Shown: positions 1 to 9,749 of the stretch, one piece after another
Position numbering within the stretch: position 1 is the stretch's first letter
Layout: each line of letters begins with the position of its first letter
Translations under genes and position numbers: made by a program
Notes under the pieces: generated by a model
Database searches by the model: none
Told to the model about the DNA's origin: nothing
The model's input: the letters and a program-made list of their open reading frames with translations, nothing else
Source of the DNA: Paenibacillus sinopodophylli
GTDB lineage: Bacteria > Bacillota > Bacilli > Paenibacillales > Paenibacillaceae
Length of the DNA: 64,000 bases
NCBI RefSeq assembly: GCF_005930355.1
Contig: NZ_VDBO01000001.1
Coordinates: 2,540,107-2,604,106, forward strand
Direction: 5' to 3'

Positions 1-798
1 GCACCACTTCCGTAATCAACCGTGTCCGTTTTCAACGTATCTCCGTTCCAGTTTTTAAACGTTACCGTATGCGTCTGGATCGACCACTTCGCATATAGCG
101 TTATGCCTACTGCCGGCACGGTATCCACATTGAAGTTCCATACATTCGTGAGACCTGCTTCCTTGTACCAGCCATCGAATGTATAACCTACTCGAGTCGG
201 TGCTGTCGGAGCAGCGATCTTCGTTCCGTAATCCGCTTGAATATCGGCTACTGCGCTTCCAGCATTACTGTTGAAGCTGATTGTGTATTGATTAATCGCA
301 TACTCAGCAGTAACCACAGTATTCGCTGTCACATTCGTGAAGGCTGTATCCCAGCCGGTGAAGGTGTAGCCGGTACGTGTTGGATCAGCTGGTGCCGCAG
401 CACCACTTCCGTAATCAACCGTGTCCGTTTTCAACGTATCTCCGTTCCAGTTTTTAAACGTTACCGTATGCGTCTGAATCGACCACTTCGCATATAGCGT
501 TATGCCTACTGCCGGCACCATGTCCACACTGAAGTTCCATACATTCGTGAGACCCACTTCCTTGTACCAGCCATGGAATGTGTAACCTACTCGAGTTGGC
601 GCTGTCGGAGCAGCGATCTTCGTTCCGTAGTCCGCTTGAACATCGGCTACTGCGCTTCCAGCATTGCTATTGAAGCTGATTGTGTATTGGTTAATCGCAT
701 ACTCAGCAGTAACCACTGTACTCGCTGTCACATTCGTGAAGGCTGTATCCCAGCCGGTGAAGGTGTAGCCGGTACGTGTTGGACTCGCTGGAGCCGTA
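1..798. repeat. Two tandem 399-bp coding repeats
   Basis: The sequence starting GCACCACTTCCGTAATCAAC at position 1 recurs at 400 with about 20 differences in 399 bases by eye. A diverged third copy begins near 799. The unit length of 133 codons keeps frame and corresponds to one GWD module plus one GWY module of the surface protein. The first copy may begin before the window. Confidence 0.9.
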
Positions 799-2093
799 GC
801 ATCGCTGCCCGTGTTAACCAGCTCCGTCTTCAATACATCTCCATCCCAGTCCTTAAAGGTTACCGTATAATTTAGAGGTGCTGCTGGATGTCTTAGCAAC
901 CAAGTGTTATAGTCGCTTTTGCCTGCTTCGACATCATTGACTAGCAATGAAAGTTTGCCGTCTACATCTCGAAATGGAAAAAAAACGCCGTATTCGGCAT
1001 TCACAGCAGGCAATAGCGAAGATAAATCATTTTGCAGGACACCGCTATTACTATACTCTACTAAATAATTAGATGGGTTTATCAAATCATTATATGTGTA
1101 TGATAATACAAAACCATCATCCGTAATAATAGGCTCACCAACCGAACCCCAAGTATGAGTTGCTCCAACTACTGTTTCCGCAGCAAACGGAGTACCGTCC
1201 GCATTATATATTCGAAAAGCAGTACTTCTGCTACTATCATCGCTGGTTGTTTTTTTCTGATAGACGGTCAAAAATTTTCCATTAGACAATAATCTTAAAT
1301 AGATAACCCCGTTTGCAGCATCGTTATGAGTAGAAATAACAAATGAATTTTGTCCACCTACTTGAATGGGCATGGAGCCATTGTTATCAAACACCATCCC
1401 TTTATAGTCAGGGTTGTTATAAGATATCATAATCATGAATCTTCCATTATCATTAGAAACGATTTTATGTGAATATTGCGAACCAGGTGTCCCTGCAATA
1501 GCAGTAATTGATAGTTGTGAAGCATCTACAGCTGTTCCATTCGGAGCAAACCTTCTAAGCGCATAGTTACTGCTAGAAGTTGTCCACACAAAGGCAAGAT
1601 TGCCATTCGAGAGCTCAGCGACATCCGTGAATCGATTTAATTCGCCAGCTTCTGAGTTGATTTTTGTAGCCCCGACAACTTCACTACCGACTTGATTAAT
1701 GATTTTGAAATAGGTATCCGTAAAACCAGTGCCCGATGATCCGCTATACCAATAAATAAGTAAATTGCCATTCGAAAGTTCCTTAATTAGAATGTCATCT
1801 GAGTTATCATTCGTTTTAGGAGATATCGTGAATGCTGGAAAAGAGCCTGGCGTACCGTCAGCATTAATAACTGACGTATGTAGGTGATCAGTTTGATCAT
1901 ACCAAGCAATAACAACCTTATCGCCAACAACCACTGGTGGAGTTATTACATAGGAATCTGTGCTTTCATTCGTTTCAACATCGACTCGTTCAGAACCGAT
2001 ATCAACATTTGCCGCTGATACATACATTGGAAACATTGAAAAAATCATCATAAAGACTAATAATAGCGGAACCGCTTTCAGTTTCTTTTGCAT
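1..2093 (-). CDS. Secreted InlB-type repeat surface protein, 3' end outside window
   Basis: The frame is open from an ATG at 2093 to the left edge, so the C-terminus is missing. A good ribosome site (AGGGGAG) sits upstream. The first 28 or so residues form a signal peptide (MQKKLKAVPLLLVFMMIFSM, then a cut site near VSAAN). Residues 30-400 contain repeated blade-like stretches such as ELSNGNL followed by FVW or IYW, suggesting a beta-propeller. From about residue 400, modules of the Listeria/Bacteroides (InlB B, Flg_new) repeat family follow, recognised by GYTFTGWD and GYTFDGWY motifs. Such proteins are exported and usually act at the cell surface. Any anchor or S-layer domain would lie beyond the window. 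Ligand unknown. Confidence 0.85.
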   Translation of the reverse strand, partial: MQKKLKAVPLLLVFMMIFSMFPMYVSAANVDIGSERVDVETNESTDSYVITPPVVVGDKVVIAWYDQTDHLHTSVINADGTPGSFPAFTISPKTNDNSDDILIKELSNGNLLIYWYSGSSGTGFTDTYFKIINQVGSEVVGATKINSEAGELNRFTDVAELSNGNLAFVWTTSSSNYALRRFAPNGTAVDASQLSITAIAGTPGSQYSHKIVSNDNGRFMIMISYNNPDYKGMVFDNNGSMPIQVGGQNSFVISTHNDAANGVIYLRLLSNGKFLTVYQKKTTSDDSSRSTAFRIYNADGTPFAAETVVGATHTWGSVGEPIITDDGFVLSYTYNDLINPSNYLVEYSNSGVLQNDLSSLLPAVNAEYGVFFPFRDVDGKLSLLVNDVEAGKSDYNTWLLRHPAAPLNYTVTFKDWDGDVLKTELVNTGSDATAPASPTRTGYTFTGWDTAFTNVTASTVVTAEYAINQYTISFNSNAGSAVADVQADYGTKIAAPTAPTRVGYTFHGWYKEVGLTNVWNFSVDMVPAVGITLYAKWSIQTHTVTFKNWNGDTLKTDTVDYGSGAAAPADPTRTGYTFTGWDTAFTNVTANTVVTAEYAINQYTISFNSNAGSAVADIQADYGTKIAAPTAPTRVGYTFDGWYKEAGLTNVWNFNVDTVPAVGITLYAKWSIQTHTVTFKNWNGDTLKTDTVDYGSG

Positions 2094-2141
2094 TTACACA
2101 ACACTCCCCTGTTTTTAACTGCCTGACTAAACACCGCCAAA

Positions 2142-2161
2142 AGCCGACCCTAAGGTCGGCT
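2142..2161 (-). terminator. Hairpin after the DUF420 gene
   Basis: AGCCGACC and GGTCGGCT pair around a 4-base loop, followed on the minus strand by TTTTGG. It lies 10 bases after the stop of the DUF420 gene. The T tract is short, so termination strength is uncertain. Confidence 0.6.
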
Positions 2162-2171
2162 AATTATCGGT

Positions 2172-2702
2172 TTATGAATAATAAGGAGAAATCATCAAAT
2201 ACACGACAACTCCTGTAAAGCTAACATAAAGCCAGATCGGCATGGTCCACCTTGCAATTTTGCGGTGCTTGTCCAGCTTCATTTGCAAACCGCGCACAGC
2301 TGACAGTAGCGCGAGCGGCACAACGACAATGGCAAGTAAAATATGTGTGAGTAGAATAAAGAAATAGATCGAACGCAGCGCGCCCTCACCGCCATATTTG
2401 GTCGATTCCGTCAAATAATGATACGTCACATATGAGACAAGAAACAGCGTAGTTGACGTAAAAGCAGCTCCGATAAAAGCACGATGAAGCTTAACATTCT
2501 TCTTCAGAATAGAGACTAATGCAATCACCAGAGAAATAAAGGTGAAGCAATTAAAAATTGCATTCAGCAGCGGTAAGATCGTAACATCAAATCCGAGTTC
2601 TCCGTCATAAGCAGGCAAAAAGAACAGCACTGTAATGATCGCTACAAGAACGATGGATAATATCGCTACCAAAGGTCCAACATTTTTTTCCTTCAAGCGC
2701 AT
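2172..2702 (-). CDS. DUF420 family membrane protein (CtaM/YozB-like)
   Basis: A 176-aa membrane protein with about five hydrophobic segments (near residues 8-30, 42-62, 75-95, 110-135, 150-172 from MRLKEKN). Residues such as LHRAF and VTYHYLTE between segments match the DUF420 family. Members include Bacillus YozB and staphylococcal CtaM, which is needed for cytochrome aa3 oxidase maturation. The specific role here is inferred from family only. The frame also opens at a TTG five codons earlier, but the AGGAGGG motif lies inside that stretch, so the ATG at 2702 is preferred despite the short spacing. A TTG two codons later would give more usual spacing. Confidence 0.8.
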   Translation of the reverse strand: MRLKEKNVGPLVAILSIVLVAIITVLFFLPAYDGELGFDVTILPLLNAIFNCFTFISLVIALVSILKKNVKLHRAFIGAAFTSTTLFLVSYVTYHYLTESTKYGGEGALRSIYFFILLTHILLAIVVVPLALLSAVRGLQMKLDKHRKIARWTMPIWLYVSFTGVVVYLMISPYYS

Positions 2703-2842
2703 AACCCTCCTAATCAACCGTATTAATGCTTAAACAACGGCGTTACCTACTCTATTAACATATCCGATATACAGGGTACAAAGCAATCAAATTCACACAA
2801 TATTTATCACAAATTATTGAAATTTGGCGATATTCGAAACTA

Positions 2843-2896
2843 TTAAAAAGAGGCCTTCCCTCAAGCGATAAATCGCCGCCTGCAGGAAGGCCTCTT
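2843..2896 (-). terminator. Rho-independent terminator of ppnP
   Basis: GAGGCCTTCC and GGAAGGCCTC form a 10-bp stem with a 25-base loop that contains a smaller GGCGATTTATCGCT-type hairpin. TTTTTA follows on the minus strand. It lies just after the ppnP stop. Confidence 0.85.
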
Positions 2897-2913
2897 CGTT
2901 AATCAAATTCAGC

Positions 2914-3231
2914 TTATTCGTAAATATACGAGCAGCAATAGTCAGATACTTCAGTAACCTGAAGCTTAAACTTTGTGTTCGCAGGCACTTTGAATTCGCC
3001 TTCGCCTTGAATGTGAATCCATTCTGTCTCGCCTGGCAGAAGCACCTTAAGGTCGCCTGCCAGAATTTCCATGATTTCGAGACAATCCGTACCGAATTCA
3101 TAGTCGCCCGGCAGCATAATGCCAAGCGTTTTTTTGGTGCCGTCCGCAAACAATACAGCGCGGCTTGTTACTTTTCCGTCAAAGTAAACATTAGCTTTCT
3201 TGACGATGGATACGTTATCGAATTGAGACAT
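2914..3231 (-). CDS. ppnP: Pyrimidine/purine nucleoside phosphorylase
   Basis: A 105-aa single-domain cupin that fits the PpnP/YaiE (DUF1255) family in length and pattern. The N-terminus reads [20 protein letters not shown] and the cupin core includes [20 protein letters not shown]. Family members cleave nucleosides with phosphate to free base and ribose-1-phosphate, feeding nucleoside salvage in the cytosol. A GGGAG ribosome site precedes the ATG. The gene has its own strong terminator and follows tkt on the same strand with a 50-base gap. The link to pentose phosphate metabolism through ribose phosphate is plausible but inferred. Confidence 0.85.
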   Translation of the reverse strand: MSQFDNVSIVKKANVYFDGKVTSRAVLFADGTKKTLGIMLPGDYEFGTDCLEIMEILAGDLKVLLPGETEWIHIQGEGEFKVPANTKFKLQVTEVSDYCCSYIYE

Positions 3232-3281
3232 GGTAGTTAAATTCTCCCTTATCTATCGAATGCTGAATCTTTGGTAAGTTA

Positions 3282-5300
3282 TTACAGCAATGCTTTCACT
3301 TTGCTTACAACGTTTTCTACTGTGAAGCCATATTCCTCGATTACGCGATCGCCAGGAGCAGATGCACCGAAACGGTCGATGGCAAGAATATCGCCTTGAT
3401 CTCCTGTGTAACGCTCCCAACCGAACGGATGAGCCATTTCGATTGCAAGGCGAGCTTTAACCTCAGGTAGAATAACGGAATTTTTGTATTCCTTCGATTG
3501 CTTCTCGAATAGATCCCAGCTCGGCATGCTGACAACACGAACTTGAATGCCTTCCTCAGCCAAAGCCTTCTGAGCAGCAACTGCAAGCTGCACCTCAGAG
3601 CCTGTTGCAAGAATTTGAGCTTGCGGCTTGCCGCCCTCTGCATCGGATACAACATATGCGCCCCGGCGAATGTTCTCATGAACGCCATCAACTGTACCTT
3701 CAAGAATCGGAAGGTTCTGACGAGTCAATACCAAGGCAACTGGATTGCCCGTGTTCTCCACTGCGTAAGCCCATGCTGCAGATGTTTCATTCGCATCAGC
3801 AGGACGAATAACGGTAAGATCAGGGATAATACGGATTGATGCAAGCTGCTCGATCGGCTCATGCGTAGGGCCGTCTTCGCCGACTGCGATACTGTCATGT
3901 GTAAGTACATAAACAACTGGCAGCTTCATCAATGCAGCAAGACGAATTGCTGGACGCAGGTAGTCGGTAAATACGAAGAACGTACCGCCGAATACTTTCA
4001 AGCCGCTGTGAAGGGCAATACCATTCATTGCAGCAGCCATACCGAACTCGCGAACGCCGTAATACAGGTTGCGGCCATCGTAGCTGCCCGGCTTGAATTG
4101 AGTCAAGCCTTTCAGATGCGTCATTGTCGAGCTCTCAAGGTCAGCGGAGCCGCCGAAGATTGTCGGTACGTTTTTGGCAAGTCCATTAAGCGCGTTGCCC
4201 GATGCTACGCGAGTAGATACCGCGCTGTCGCCTACTTTGTAAGCAGGAAGATCAGCATCCCAGCCCTCTGGCAATACGCCGGAGATCGCTAGCTCGAACT
4301 GAGCAGCAAGCTCAGGGAAAGCTGCTTTATAAGCTGCGTAAGCCGTATCCCATGCTGCATTTGCTTGCTCGCCGCTGCTTTTCACATCTGCGAAATGAGC
4401 GCGAACCTCGTCTGGCACGTGGAACTGATGATCTTCCGACCAGCCGTAAGCTTGTTTAGTCAATTTGGTTTCATCAGCACCAAGCGGTGATCCGTGAGGG
4501 CCTGCATGTCCGCCTTTTCCGCCTTTGTTCGGGCTGCCGAAGCCGATAACCGTTTTGACTTCAATCAAAGTCGGTTTGGACAAGTCAGCTTGCGCTTCAG
4601 CTACTGCTTGGGATAGTGCTCCAAGATCATTGCCGTCTTCTACGCGAAGAACTTGCCAGCCATAGCCTTCGAAACGTTTTTGAACGCTCTCGGAGTACGA
4701 AAGGCTCAGCTCGCCGTCAAGCGAGATATCGTTGGAATCATATAGAACAACCAATTTGCCAAGCTGCAAGTGACCTGCAAAGGAAGCTGCTTCGTGGGAA
4801 ACGCCTTCCATCAAGTCGCCGTCGCCACAAATCGAATACGTGAAGTGGTTAATTAGATCATGGCCTTCTTTATTATAAGTAGCGCCAAGTTGAGCTTCCG
4901 CGATTGCCATACCAACGGCCATAGCAATACCTTGTCCGAGTGGACCTGTCGTTGCATCAACGCCTGCTGTATGACCAAACTCCGGATGCCCTGGAGTCAA
5001 AGAACCCCATTGACGGAAGTTTTTCAGCTCTTCCAGAGGAAGATCATAGCCAGAAAGGTGAAGCAGGCTGTAAAGAAGCATCGAACCGTGTCCTGCAGAC
5101 AAAACAAAACGGTCGCGGTTAATCCAAGTCGGATTTGCCGGATTATGCTTCATATTTTTAGCAAATAGCTGATAGCCCATTGGAGCCGCGCCCATCGGCA
5201 TACCTGGGTGTCCGGATTTAGCTTTCTCGATCGAATCGATCGCCAGTGTACGGATCGTGTCAATAGATAGCTGTTCAATAGATTTTTGTGTAACAGTCAT
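3282..5300 (-). CDS. tkt: Transketolase
   Basis: A full-length 672-aa transketolase. It transfers two-carbon ketol units between sugar phosphates in the non-oxidative pentose phosphate pathway, using thiamine diphosphate and a divalent metal. Visible motifs are SGHPGMPMG (about 29-37), SAGHGS (68-73), the cofactor motif GDGDLMEG (159-166), and [12 protein letters not shown] in the pyrimidine-binding domain. The C-terminal domain is complete and ends in KVKALL. The ATG follows GGAGGAAATAGGA with normal spacing. No anomaly seen. Confidence 0.97.
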   Translation of the reverse strand: MTVTQKSIEQLSIDTIRTLAIDSIEKAKSGHPGMPMGAAPMGYQLFAKNMKHNPANPTWINRDRFVLSAGHGSMLLYSLLHLSGYDLPLEELKNFRQWGSLTPGHPEFGHTAGVDATTGPLGQGIAMAVGMAIAEAQLGATYNKEGHDLINHFTYSICGDGDLMEGVSHEAASFAGHLQLGKLVVLYDSNDISLDGELSLSYSESVQKRFEGYGWQVLRVEDGNDLGALSQAVAEAQADLSKPTLIEVKTVIGFGSPNKGGKGGHAGPHGSPLGADETKLTKQAYGWSEDHQFHVPDEVRAHFADVKSSGEQANAAWDTAYAAYKAAFPELAAQFELAISGVLPEGWDADLPAYKVGDSAVSTRVASGNALNGLAKNVPTIFGGSADLESSTMTHLKGLTQFKPGSYDGRNLYYGVREFGMAAAMNGIALHSGLKVFGGTFFVFTDYLRPAIRLAALMKLPVVYVLTHDSIAVGEDGPTHEPIEQLASIRIIPDLTVIRPADANETSAAWAYAVENTGNPVALVLTRQNLPILEGTVDGVHENIRRGAYVVSDAEGGKPQAQILATGSEVQLAVAAQKALAEEGIQVRVVSMPSWDLFEKQSKEYKNSVILPEVKARLAIEMAHPFGWERYTGDQGDILAIDRFGASAPGDRVIEEYGFTVENVVSKVKALL

Positions 5301-5457
5301 TCCTATTTCCTCCTATAGTCTACTCTAATTTTGTCTCGTCATCTGTTTTCATGATAACGTTACAGTGCCCTACCAGTACGCAACAACTCTGAATATTGTA
5401 TCACTCTGCATACTTGTTTTCCATCATAATAATTATGATATTCGCATAAAAATACAC

Positions 5458-6360
5458 CTAGTTGAATACTACCGTTTTATTATTATGCACGATTACGCGA
5501 TCTTCAATATGCCATTTCACCGCACGAGCTAGCACGACGCGCTCAATTGTCCGGCCAATTCGCTTCAAATCATCCACATTATCGCGGTGGCTGACGCGTT
5601 GAACGTCTTGCTCGATAATCGGTCCGCCATCCAGCTCTTCCGTTACATAGTGCGCGGTGGCGCCAATAATTTTCACGCCGCGCGTGTAAGCCTGCGCATA
5701 AGGCTTGCCTCCCACAAATGCAGGCAAGAAAGAATGATGGATGTTAATAATACGGTTCGGAAATTGTTCAATAAACTTTGGCGATATAATCTGCATGTAC
5801 CTAGCAAGCACAATAATGTCAGCTTTGTCTGCGACAACCTCCATTTGCTTGCGCTCCGCTTCTGCCTTCGTTGCCGCCGTAACCGGAATATGGTGGTATT
5901 CAATGCCGAACGATTCAACAAGCTCCCGCATATCCGGATGGTTGCTGATAACCATTGAAATATCGGCATCGAGATCGCCTGCCTTCCACTGCCATAGCAG
6001 CTCCAGCAAGCAATGATCTTCTTTGGATACAAACACGGCAAGCCGTTTCTTGCGGCTCGCGCGGAAGGTATGCCATTTCATATCGAATCGATCGGCTACT
6101 CTTGCGAAGTCCTCCACTAATACTGGAAGCTCCTTCTCAAGATCATTTAGATCAAATTCAAAGCGGATAAAGAACATGCCGCCCTCAGGGTCCATCGTAT
6201 ATTGATCCGATTGAACGATGTTTGCGCCATGCTCATATAAGAAATGAGAAACAGCTGCAACGATTCCCGAACGGTCCGGGCACGAAATAAGCATCCGCGC
6301 GCGGCCGGCTTTGCCTCCTGATCCCGTTTGAACCTCTGGTGGATTGGATTGTGATGACAT
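5458..6360 (-). CDS. purU: Formyltetrahydrofolate deformylase
   Basis: A 300-aa protein with an N-terminal ACT regulatory domain (about residues 20-95, SCPDRSGIVAAVSHFLYEHG) and a formyltransferase-fold hydrolase domain (105-290). The catalytic pattern is visible: N206-I-H208-H209 in NIHHSFLPAF and D244 in ELDGGPIIEQD. PurU hydrolyses 10-formyltetrahydrofolate to formate and tetrahydrofolate, balancing one-carbon pools. The first 20 residues are a low-complexity tail (SSQSNPPEVQTGSGGKAG) not typical of the family. The gene is monocistronic in appearance. Confidence 0.95.
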   Translation of the reverse strand: MSSQSNPPEVQTGSGGKAGRARMLISCPDRSGIVAAVSHFLYEHGANIVQSDQYTMDPEGGMFFIRFEFDLNDLEKELPVLVEDFARVADRFDMKWHTFRASRKKRLAVFVSKEDHCLLELLWQWKAGDLDADISMVISNHPDMRELVESFGIEYHHIPVTAATKAEAERKQMEVVADKADIIVLARYMQIISPKFIEQFPNRIINIHHSFLPAFVGGKPYAQAYTRGVKIIGATAHYVTEELDGGPIIEQDVQRVSHRDNVDDLKRIGRTIERVVLARAVKWHIEDRVIVHNNKTVVFN

Positions 6361-6408
6361 GGACTCCTAACTTCCTTTCAAAGCAATATAATTGATAACA
6401 GAGTTATA

Positions 6409-7539
6409 TTAAACCTTGGCAAGCAGCTCTTTGCCGCCGAACCAAGCCGTAATGCGTTGGTTAATTTGTTCCTCGGTCAGCCCCTCTGGCAATGCATGGC
6501 CAGAAACGATAAGATCGTATAACCGTTCCATCGGCTCGCGCGGATCCGCTTTTTTTGCCTTCGCATCGGTTTTGAGCAAATCCCATACCGACAATACATA
6601 GGCTCTCGGATCAATATCCTGCTTATCGAAGAAATGATGCAGTCGCTCTACGTCCTCGAAAAACGGCTCACCTAGACGGTTTTTCCCATTGTTGCTGAGC
6701 AGCGCTACTTCCACTTCATACATTGGGCGTTCCGTTTTGTCTTCTTTCCCAATCCAAGGAGTCTCAAGGATGAAAGGACGACCCTTCAAGCCCTCATGGT
6801 TAACGATTCTCGAGATCGCATCGTGACCAAGCCAGCCAGCCCCGATAGGTGCGTGTCTATCTTTGCTCGCTCCACGAGCGTTTTTGCTGTCATTCACGTG
6901 CACAACGGCAACGCGGTTCAGTCCAACAAGACGGTCGAACTGCTGAAGCACACCGTCCAAGTCATGAATGAGGTCATATCCGGCATCATGCATATGACAG
7001 GTATCCATGCATACTGTCAGCCTATCGTTATCGTGAACCTTGTCGATAATGGCTGCGAGCTCTTCGAAGCTGCGTCCGATTTCCGTACCTTTTCCCGCCA
7101 TCGTCTCAAGCGCGATGTTGACATTAGTGTCCTTCGTTCCCGCAAGCACTTCATTCAAGCCTTCGGCTATGCGCGCAATGCCATACTCCGCATCCTTGTC
7201 CGTATAAGCACCAGGATGAAGGACAATATTACGAACACCGATATAATCGGTTCTGCGAATTTCCTCCTGCAGGAATGATACTGCAAGCTCAAACGTTGAA
7301 TCCTTGTAAGAACCCAAATTTACAATATAAGGCGCATGAACAACAATCTCATTAATGCCAGATTGCTCCATAAGCGCCTTGCCTTCTTCAATATATAAGC
7401 TATCGATCGGCTTCCTTCTCGTGTTCTGAGGTGCGCCGGTGTAAATCATAAATGTGCCTGATCCGTAGGATACGGCCTCTTGTGCTGCACTCAGCAGCCC
7501 CTTGTCCGAAAATGATACATGGGAACCTATTTTCAACAT
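6409..7539 (-). CDS. nfo: Deoxyribonuclease IV (AP endonuclease) with C-terminal extension
   Basis: Residues 1-285 match endonuclease IV, a three-zinc TIM-barrel enzyme that cuts DNA at abasic sites in base-excision repair. Visible metal-ligand motifs are [56 protein letters not shown] and FILETPW. The family is normally about 280-300 residues. This protein has 376, with an added C-terminal segment (about 290-376, containing [18 protein letters not shown] and ending GGKELLAKV) of unknown function. It is transcribed away from the DUF2621 gene. Confidence 0.93.
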   Translation of the reverse strand: MLKIGSHVSFSDKGLLSAAQEAVSYGSGTFMIYTGAPQNTRRKPIDSLYIEEGKALMEQSGINEIVVHAPYIVNLGSYKDSTFELAVSFLQEEIRRTDYIGVRNIVLHPGAYTDKDAEYGIARIAEGLNEVLAGTKDTNVNIALETMAGKGTEIGRSFEELAAIIDKVHDNDRLTVCMDTCHMHDAGYDLIHDLDGVLQQFDRLVGLNRVAVVHVNDSKNARGASKDRHAPIGAGWLGHDAISRIVNHEGLKGRPFILETPWIGKEDKTERPMYEVEVALLSNNGKNRLGEPFFEDVERLHHFFDKQDIDPRAYVLSVWDLLKTDAKAKKADPREPMERLYDLIVSGHALPEGLTEEQINQRITAWFGGKELLAKV

Positions 7540-7610
7540 AAATTTTACGCCCCTTTCGGTTGATCAAACCTTATTTTACAAGGAATGTCGAAATAAATCT
7601 AGGAATACGG

Positions 7611-7616
7611 TATAAT
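7611..7616 (+). promoter_or_regulatory. Candidate promoter of the DUF2621 gene
   Basis: A perfect TATAAT -10 lies 25 bases before the start at 7641. A weak -35 (GTCGAA, 7587-7592) is about 18 bases upstream. The region between this gene and nfo is the only place for both divergent promoters. Confidence 0.5.
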
Positions 7617-7640
7617 TCATTATTGAGGTGAAAGACAAGT

Positions 7641-8078
7641 ATGAAAGTAGCGCCCGATTGGTTTATGTACTTTATCGTTTTTTGGGCGGTCGTCATGGTT
7701 GTGGCTATGTCGATTGGCGGGTTTTTCATGTTTCGCAAATTTCTTAAGGTACTTCCGATGCGGGATGGCAAGTCCAAGCTCGATTGGCAGAACTACTGGG
7801 TTGAACGCAGCCGCAGCATGTGGAACGAGGATTCCAAGGCACTGCTCGACGAGCTCGTATCCCCCGTACCCAGCGCTTTCCGCGATATAGCCAAGCATTC
7901 CATCGCAGCTAAGATCGGTCAGGTTGCGATTGAGCATGGGGCCTCATCCGTTACACGCGCGCACTGCATTGAAGGCTACATAAGAGCTACTCCCAAACGT
8001 GATTACCGCAGCTTAGTCACTTTCCTTGATCGTCAAGGCATTGACTATGCTCCCTATAAGCATCTACTTAATAAATGA
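7641..8078 (+). CDS. DUF2621 family membrane protein (YneK-like)
   Basis: A 145-aa protein with one N-terminal transmembrane segment (about residues 8-32, WFMYFIVFWAVVMVVAMSIG) and a cytosolic helical domain with WNEDSKALLDELVSPVPSAFRD and a C-terminal LVTFLDRQGIDYAPY. Length and pattern fit the DUF2621 family that includes Bacillus YneK. Function is unknown. A GAGGTG ribosome site precedes the ATG. The gene ends in a strong terminator. Confidence 0.75.
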   Translation: MKVAPDWFMYFIVFWAVVMVVAMSIGGFFMFRKFLKVLPMRDGKSKLDWQNYWVERSRSMWNEDSKALLDELVSPVPSAFRDIAKHSIAAKIGQVAIEHGASSVTRAHCIEGYIRATPKRDYRSLVTFLDRQGIDYAPYKHLLNK

Positions 8079-8112
8079 GTTTAAGCCGCAGCAGTGCGGC
8101 TTAAACTCATTT
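8070..8112 (+). terminator. Strong terminator after the DUF2621 gene
   Basis: AAATGAGTTTAAGCCGCA pairs with TGCGGCTTAAACTCATTT around a GCAG loop, an 18-bp perfect stem that begins at the stop codon. ATGTTTATTT follows. The near-symmetry would also work on the other strand. Confidence 0.85.
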
Positions 8113-8126
8113 ATGTTTATTTAACC

Positions 8127-8225
8127 AAGGTGAAACGGCTGTCGCCGTCCTTTGGCGGCGCGGTACGTTTCATTCCGAGAAATATAGTGAAAGGATGGCG
8201 AAATGCTATACTTTACTATATTTCA
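8127..8225. repeat. Dispersed intergenic repeat, copy 1
   Basis: Begins AAGGTGAAACGGCTGTCGCC and ends near CTTTACTATATTTC. It contains two hairpins: GAAACG with CGTTTC around CGCCG/CGGCG, and GAAATATAGTGAAAG with CTTTACTATATTTC. A close copy lies at 11373. Two related copies in one 18-kb host segment suggest a family dispersed in this genome. Confidence 0.8.
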
Positions 8226-8330
8226 AGTGAAAGCCTTTTTAAGGATTGCTTCATATTCATCTGTTAAGGTTAATTATAAATGTAACCAAACGAACATCCA
8301 TTTCGTTATAACAAGCAGGAGGTGGTTCTC

Positions 8331-8834
8331 ATGATGAACTCATCAAAGCGTAAAAAAAGCAAAAAAGCAGCAGCAGGAGCCGTTCTTCTAGCTGTCATGC
8401 TAGCAACAGCAGCTTGCAGCGGTGCGAATGCCAATAAGCCCGCAGCAGGGAATGATCAACAAGGAAATGTAGAAGAGTCTCCGGTCATTACAGATTTGCC
8501 TGAAGAAACTGGAGTGATCGACCCAGATGTATCCGCACCTGAGCCGACAGCAGAACCCGAGGCTACAGTTGATAACGGAACAGCAACCGCAGAGCCGGCT
8601 GAAGCAGTTAAGGTTAATGAAGGAATATACAGCGGTCTTAGCGACTCGCACTCTATAGAGATTGAAACCGCAGCGGGCGCTATCCCATTACAAATAACTG
8701 ATGAGATGAAAAGTGATCTGGAAGCATTGCCAGATGATGCGAAAGTGAAATTCGAATATACGGAAAAAGCAATTGAAGGCGATGCATCAGCCAAGCAATA
8801 TTGGCTAGTGAGCATCGCGCAAATGAAGGAATAG
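8331..8834 (+). CDS. Hypothetical lipoprotein
   Basis: A 167-aa exported protein. The positively charged N-terminus (SSKRKKSKK), hydrophobic stretch and lipobox (LATAAC followed by SG) indicate signal peptidase II processing and a lipid-anchored protein on the outer face of the membrane. Residues about 35-105 are a proline/glutamate/threonine-rich linker. The last 70 residues (SGLSDSHSIEIETAAGAIPLQI onwards) form a small compact domain I do not recognise. AGGAGG at 8317-8322 is 8 bases before the ATG at 8331, which decides the start over the upstream GTG. The epimerase gene follows 12 bases after the stop. Confidence 0.8.
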   Translation: MMNSSKRKKSKKAAAGAVLLAVMLATAACSGANANKPAAGNDQQGNVEESPVITDLPEETGVIDPDVSAPEPTAEPEATVDNGTATAEPAEAVKVNEGIYSGLSDSHSIEIETAAGAIPLQITDEMKSDLEALPDDAKVKFEYTEKAIEGDASAKQYWLVSIAQMKE

Positions 8835-8846
8835 GAGCGATAGGAA

Positions 8847-9749
8847 ATGCGGGTTGCCATTGCCGGAGGGACAGGCTTTATCGGAAGCGCGCTCAAGGAA
8901 GCGCTTCTGGCTAGAAATGACGAGGTCTGGATTATTTCAAGAAAACATGCGAAGACCGATTCAAAGCGTTCAGGCCTGAACCATCTCACCTGGGCAGAGA
9001 TCGAGGCTTCGCCCGCCTTATTGGAAGGCATAGATGCGATTGTTAATCTCTCCGGTGAATCCATTAACCAACGCTGGACAACAGCTGCAAAGCAGCGAGT
9101 GATGGATTCAAGAATTACAGCAGCAGCCCGCATAGCGAAGCTTGTCCAATCCTTGAAGCAGAGACCGTCGCTTGTCCTGAATGCATCAGGCATATCTGCT
9201 TATGGTATTTCTGCGGACGGCATCTTCGATGAATCGAGCCGAACGAATGTGACCGATTTCTTATCTGAGGTTGTGCAGAAATGGGAGCTTGCAGCAGACA
9301 GCATTCCCGCTGACCGACTCGTAAAGCTTCGCGTTGGTGTCGTTCTTGATAAGCAGGATGGTGCCTTTCCGTTAATGGCAATGCCCTATCGCTTGTTCGG
9401 CGGCGGCAGAATCGGCAGCGGGAAGCAATGGCTTTCTTGGATTCATCTAACCGACATGATCAGAATGATCTTATTTATTCTAGATCGTGAAGAGATAAGC
9501 GGACCGGTAAACGGTTCGTCACCCGAGCCGGTGACGAATGACACTTTTGGACGCGCAATAGGCAAAGCAATGGGACGCCCACATTGGTTTCCCGTCCCTG
9601 GCTTTGTGATGCGTACTCTATTCGGAGAGATGTCGACGCTTCTGCTCGATGGCCAACGTGCTTTGCCTCGTAAAGCGATCGAGCACGGCTTTAGCTTCCG
9701 TTACCCAACGGTAGATAGTGCAATGAAGGAATTGTTCGGTCGCAATTAG
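8847..9749 (+). CDS. TIGR01777-type NAD(P)-dependent epimerase (YfhF/SDR39U1-like)
   Basis: A 300-aa short-chain dehydrogenase-like protein. The N-terminal nucleotide-binding motif is GGTGFIGS (residues 7-14), followed by AIVNLSGESINQRWT, which is characteristic of this subfamily. The C-terminal part contains SWIHLTDMIRMILFIL and the short DUF1731-like tail (GRPHWFPVPGFVMRTLFGEM). The substrate is unknown in bacteria; a sugar-nucleotide epimerase name is by fold only. The stop overlaps the end of the convergent FHA gene by four bases. Confidence 0.85.
   Translation: MRVAIAGGTGFIGSALKEALLARNDEVWIISRKHAKTDSKRSGLNHLTWAEIEASPALLEGIDAIVNLSGESINQRWTTAAKQRVMDSRITAAARIAKLVQSLKQRPSLVLNASGISAYGISADGIFDESSRTNVTDFLSEVVQKWELAADSIPADRLVKLRVGVVLDKQDGAFPLMAMPYRLFGGGRIGSGKQWLSWIHLTDMIRMILFILDREEISGPVNGSSPEPVTNDTFGRAIGKAMGRPHWFPVPGFVMRTLFGEMSTLLLDGQRALPRKAIEHGFSFRYPTVDSAMKELFGRN

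Noticed and set aside
3543..5168. Several plus-strand frames of 60-143 codons
   Set aside because: All are opposite the transketolase gene, whose frame is fully supported by motifs.
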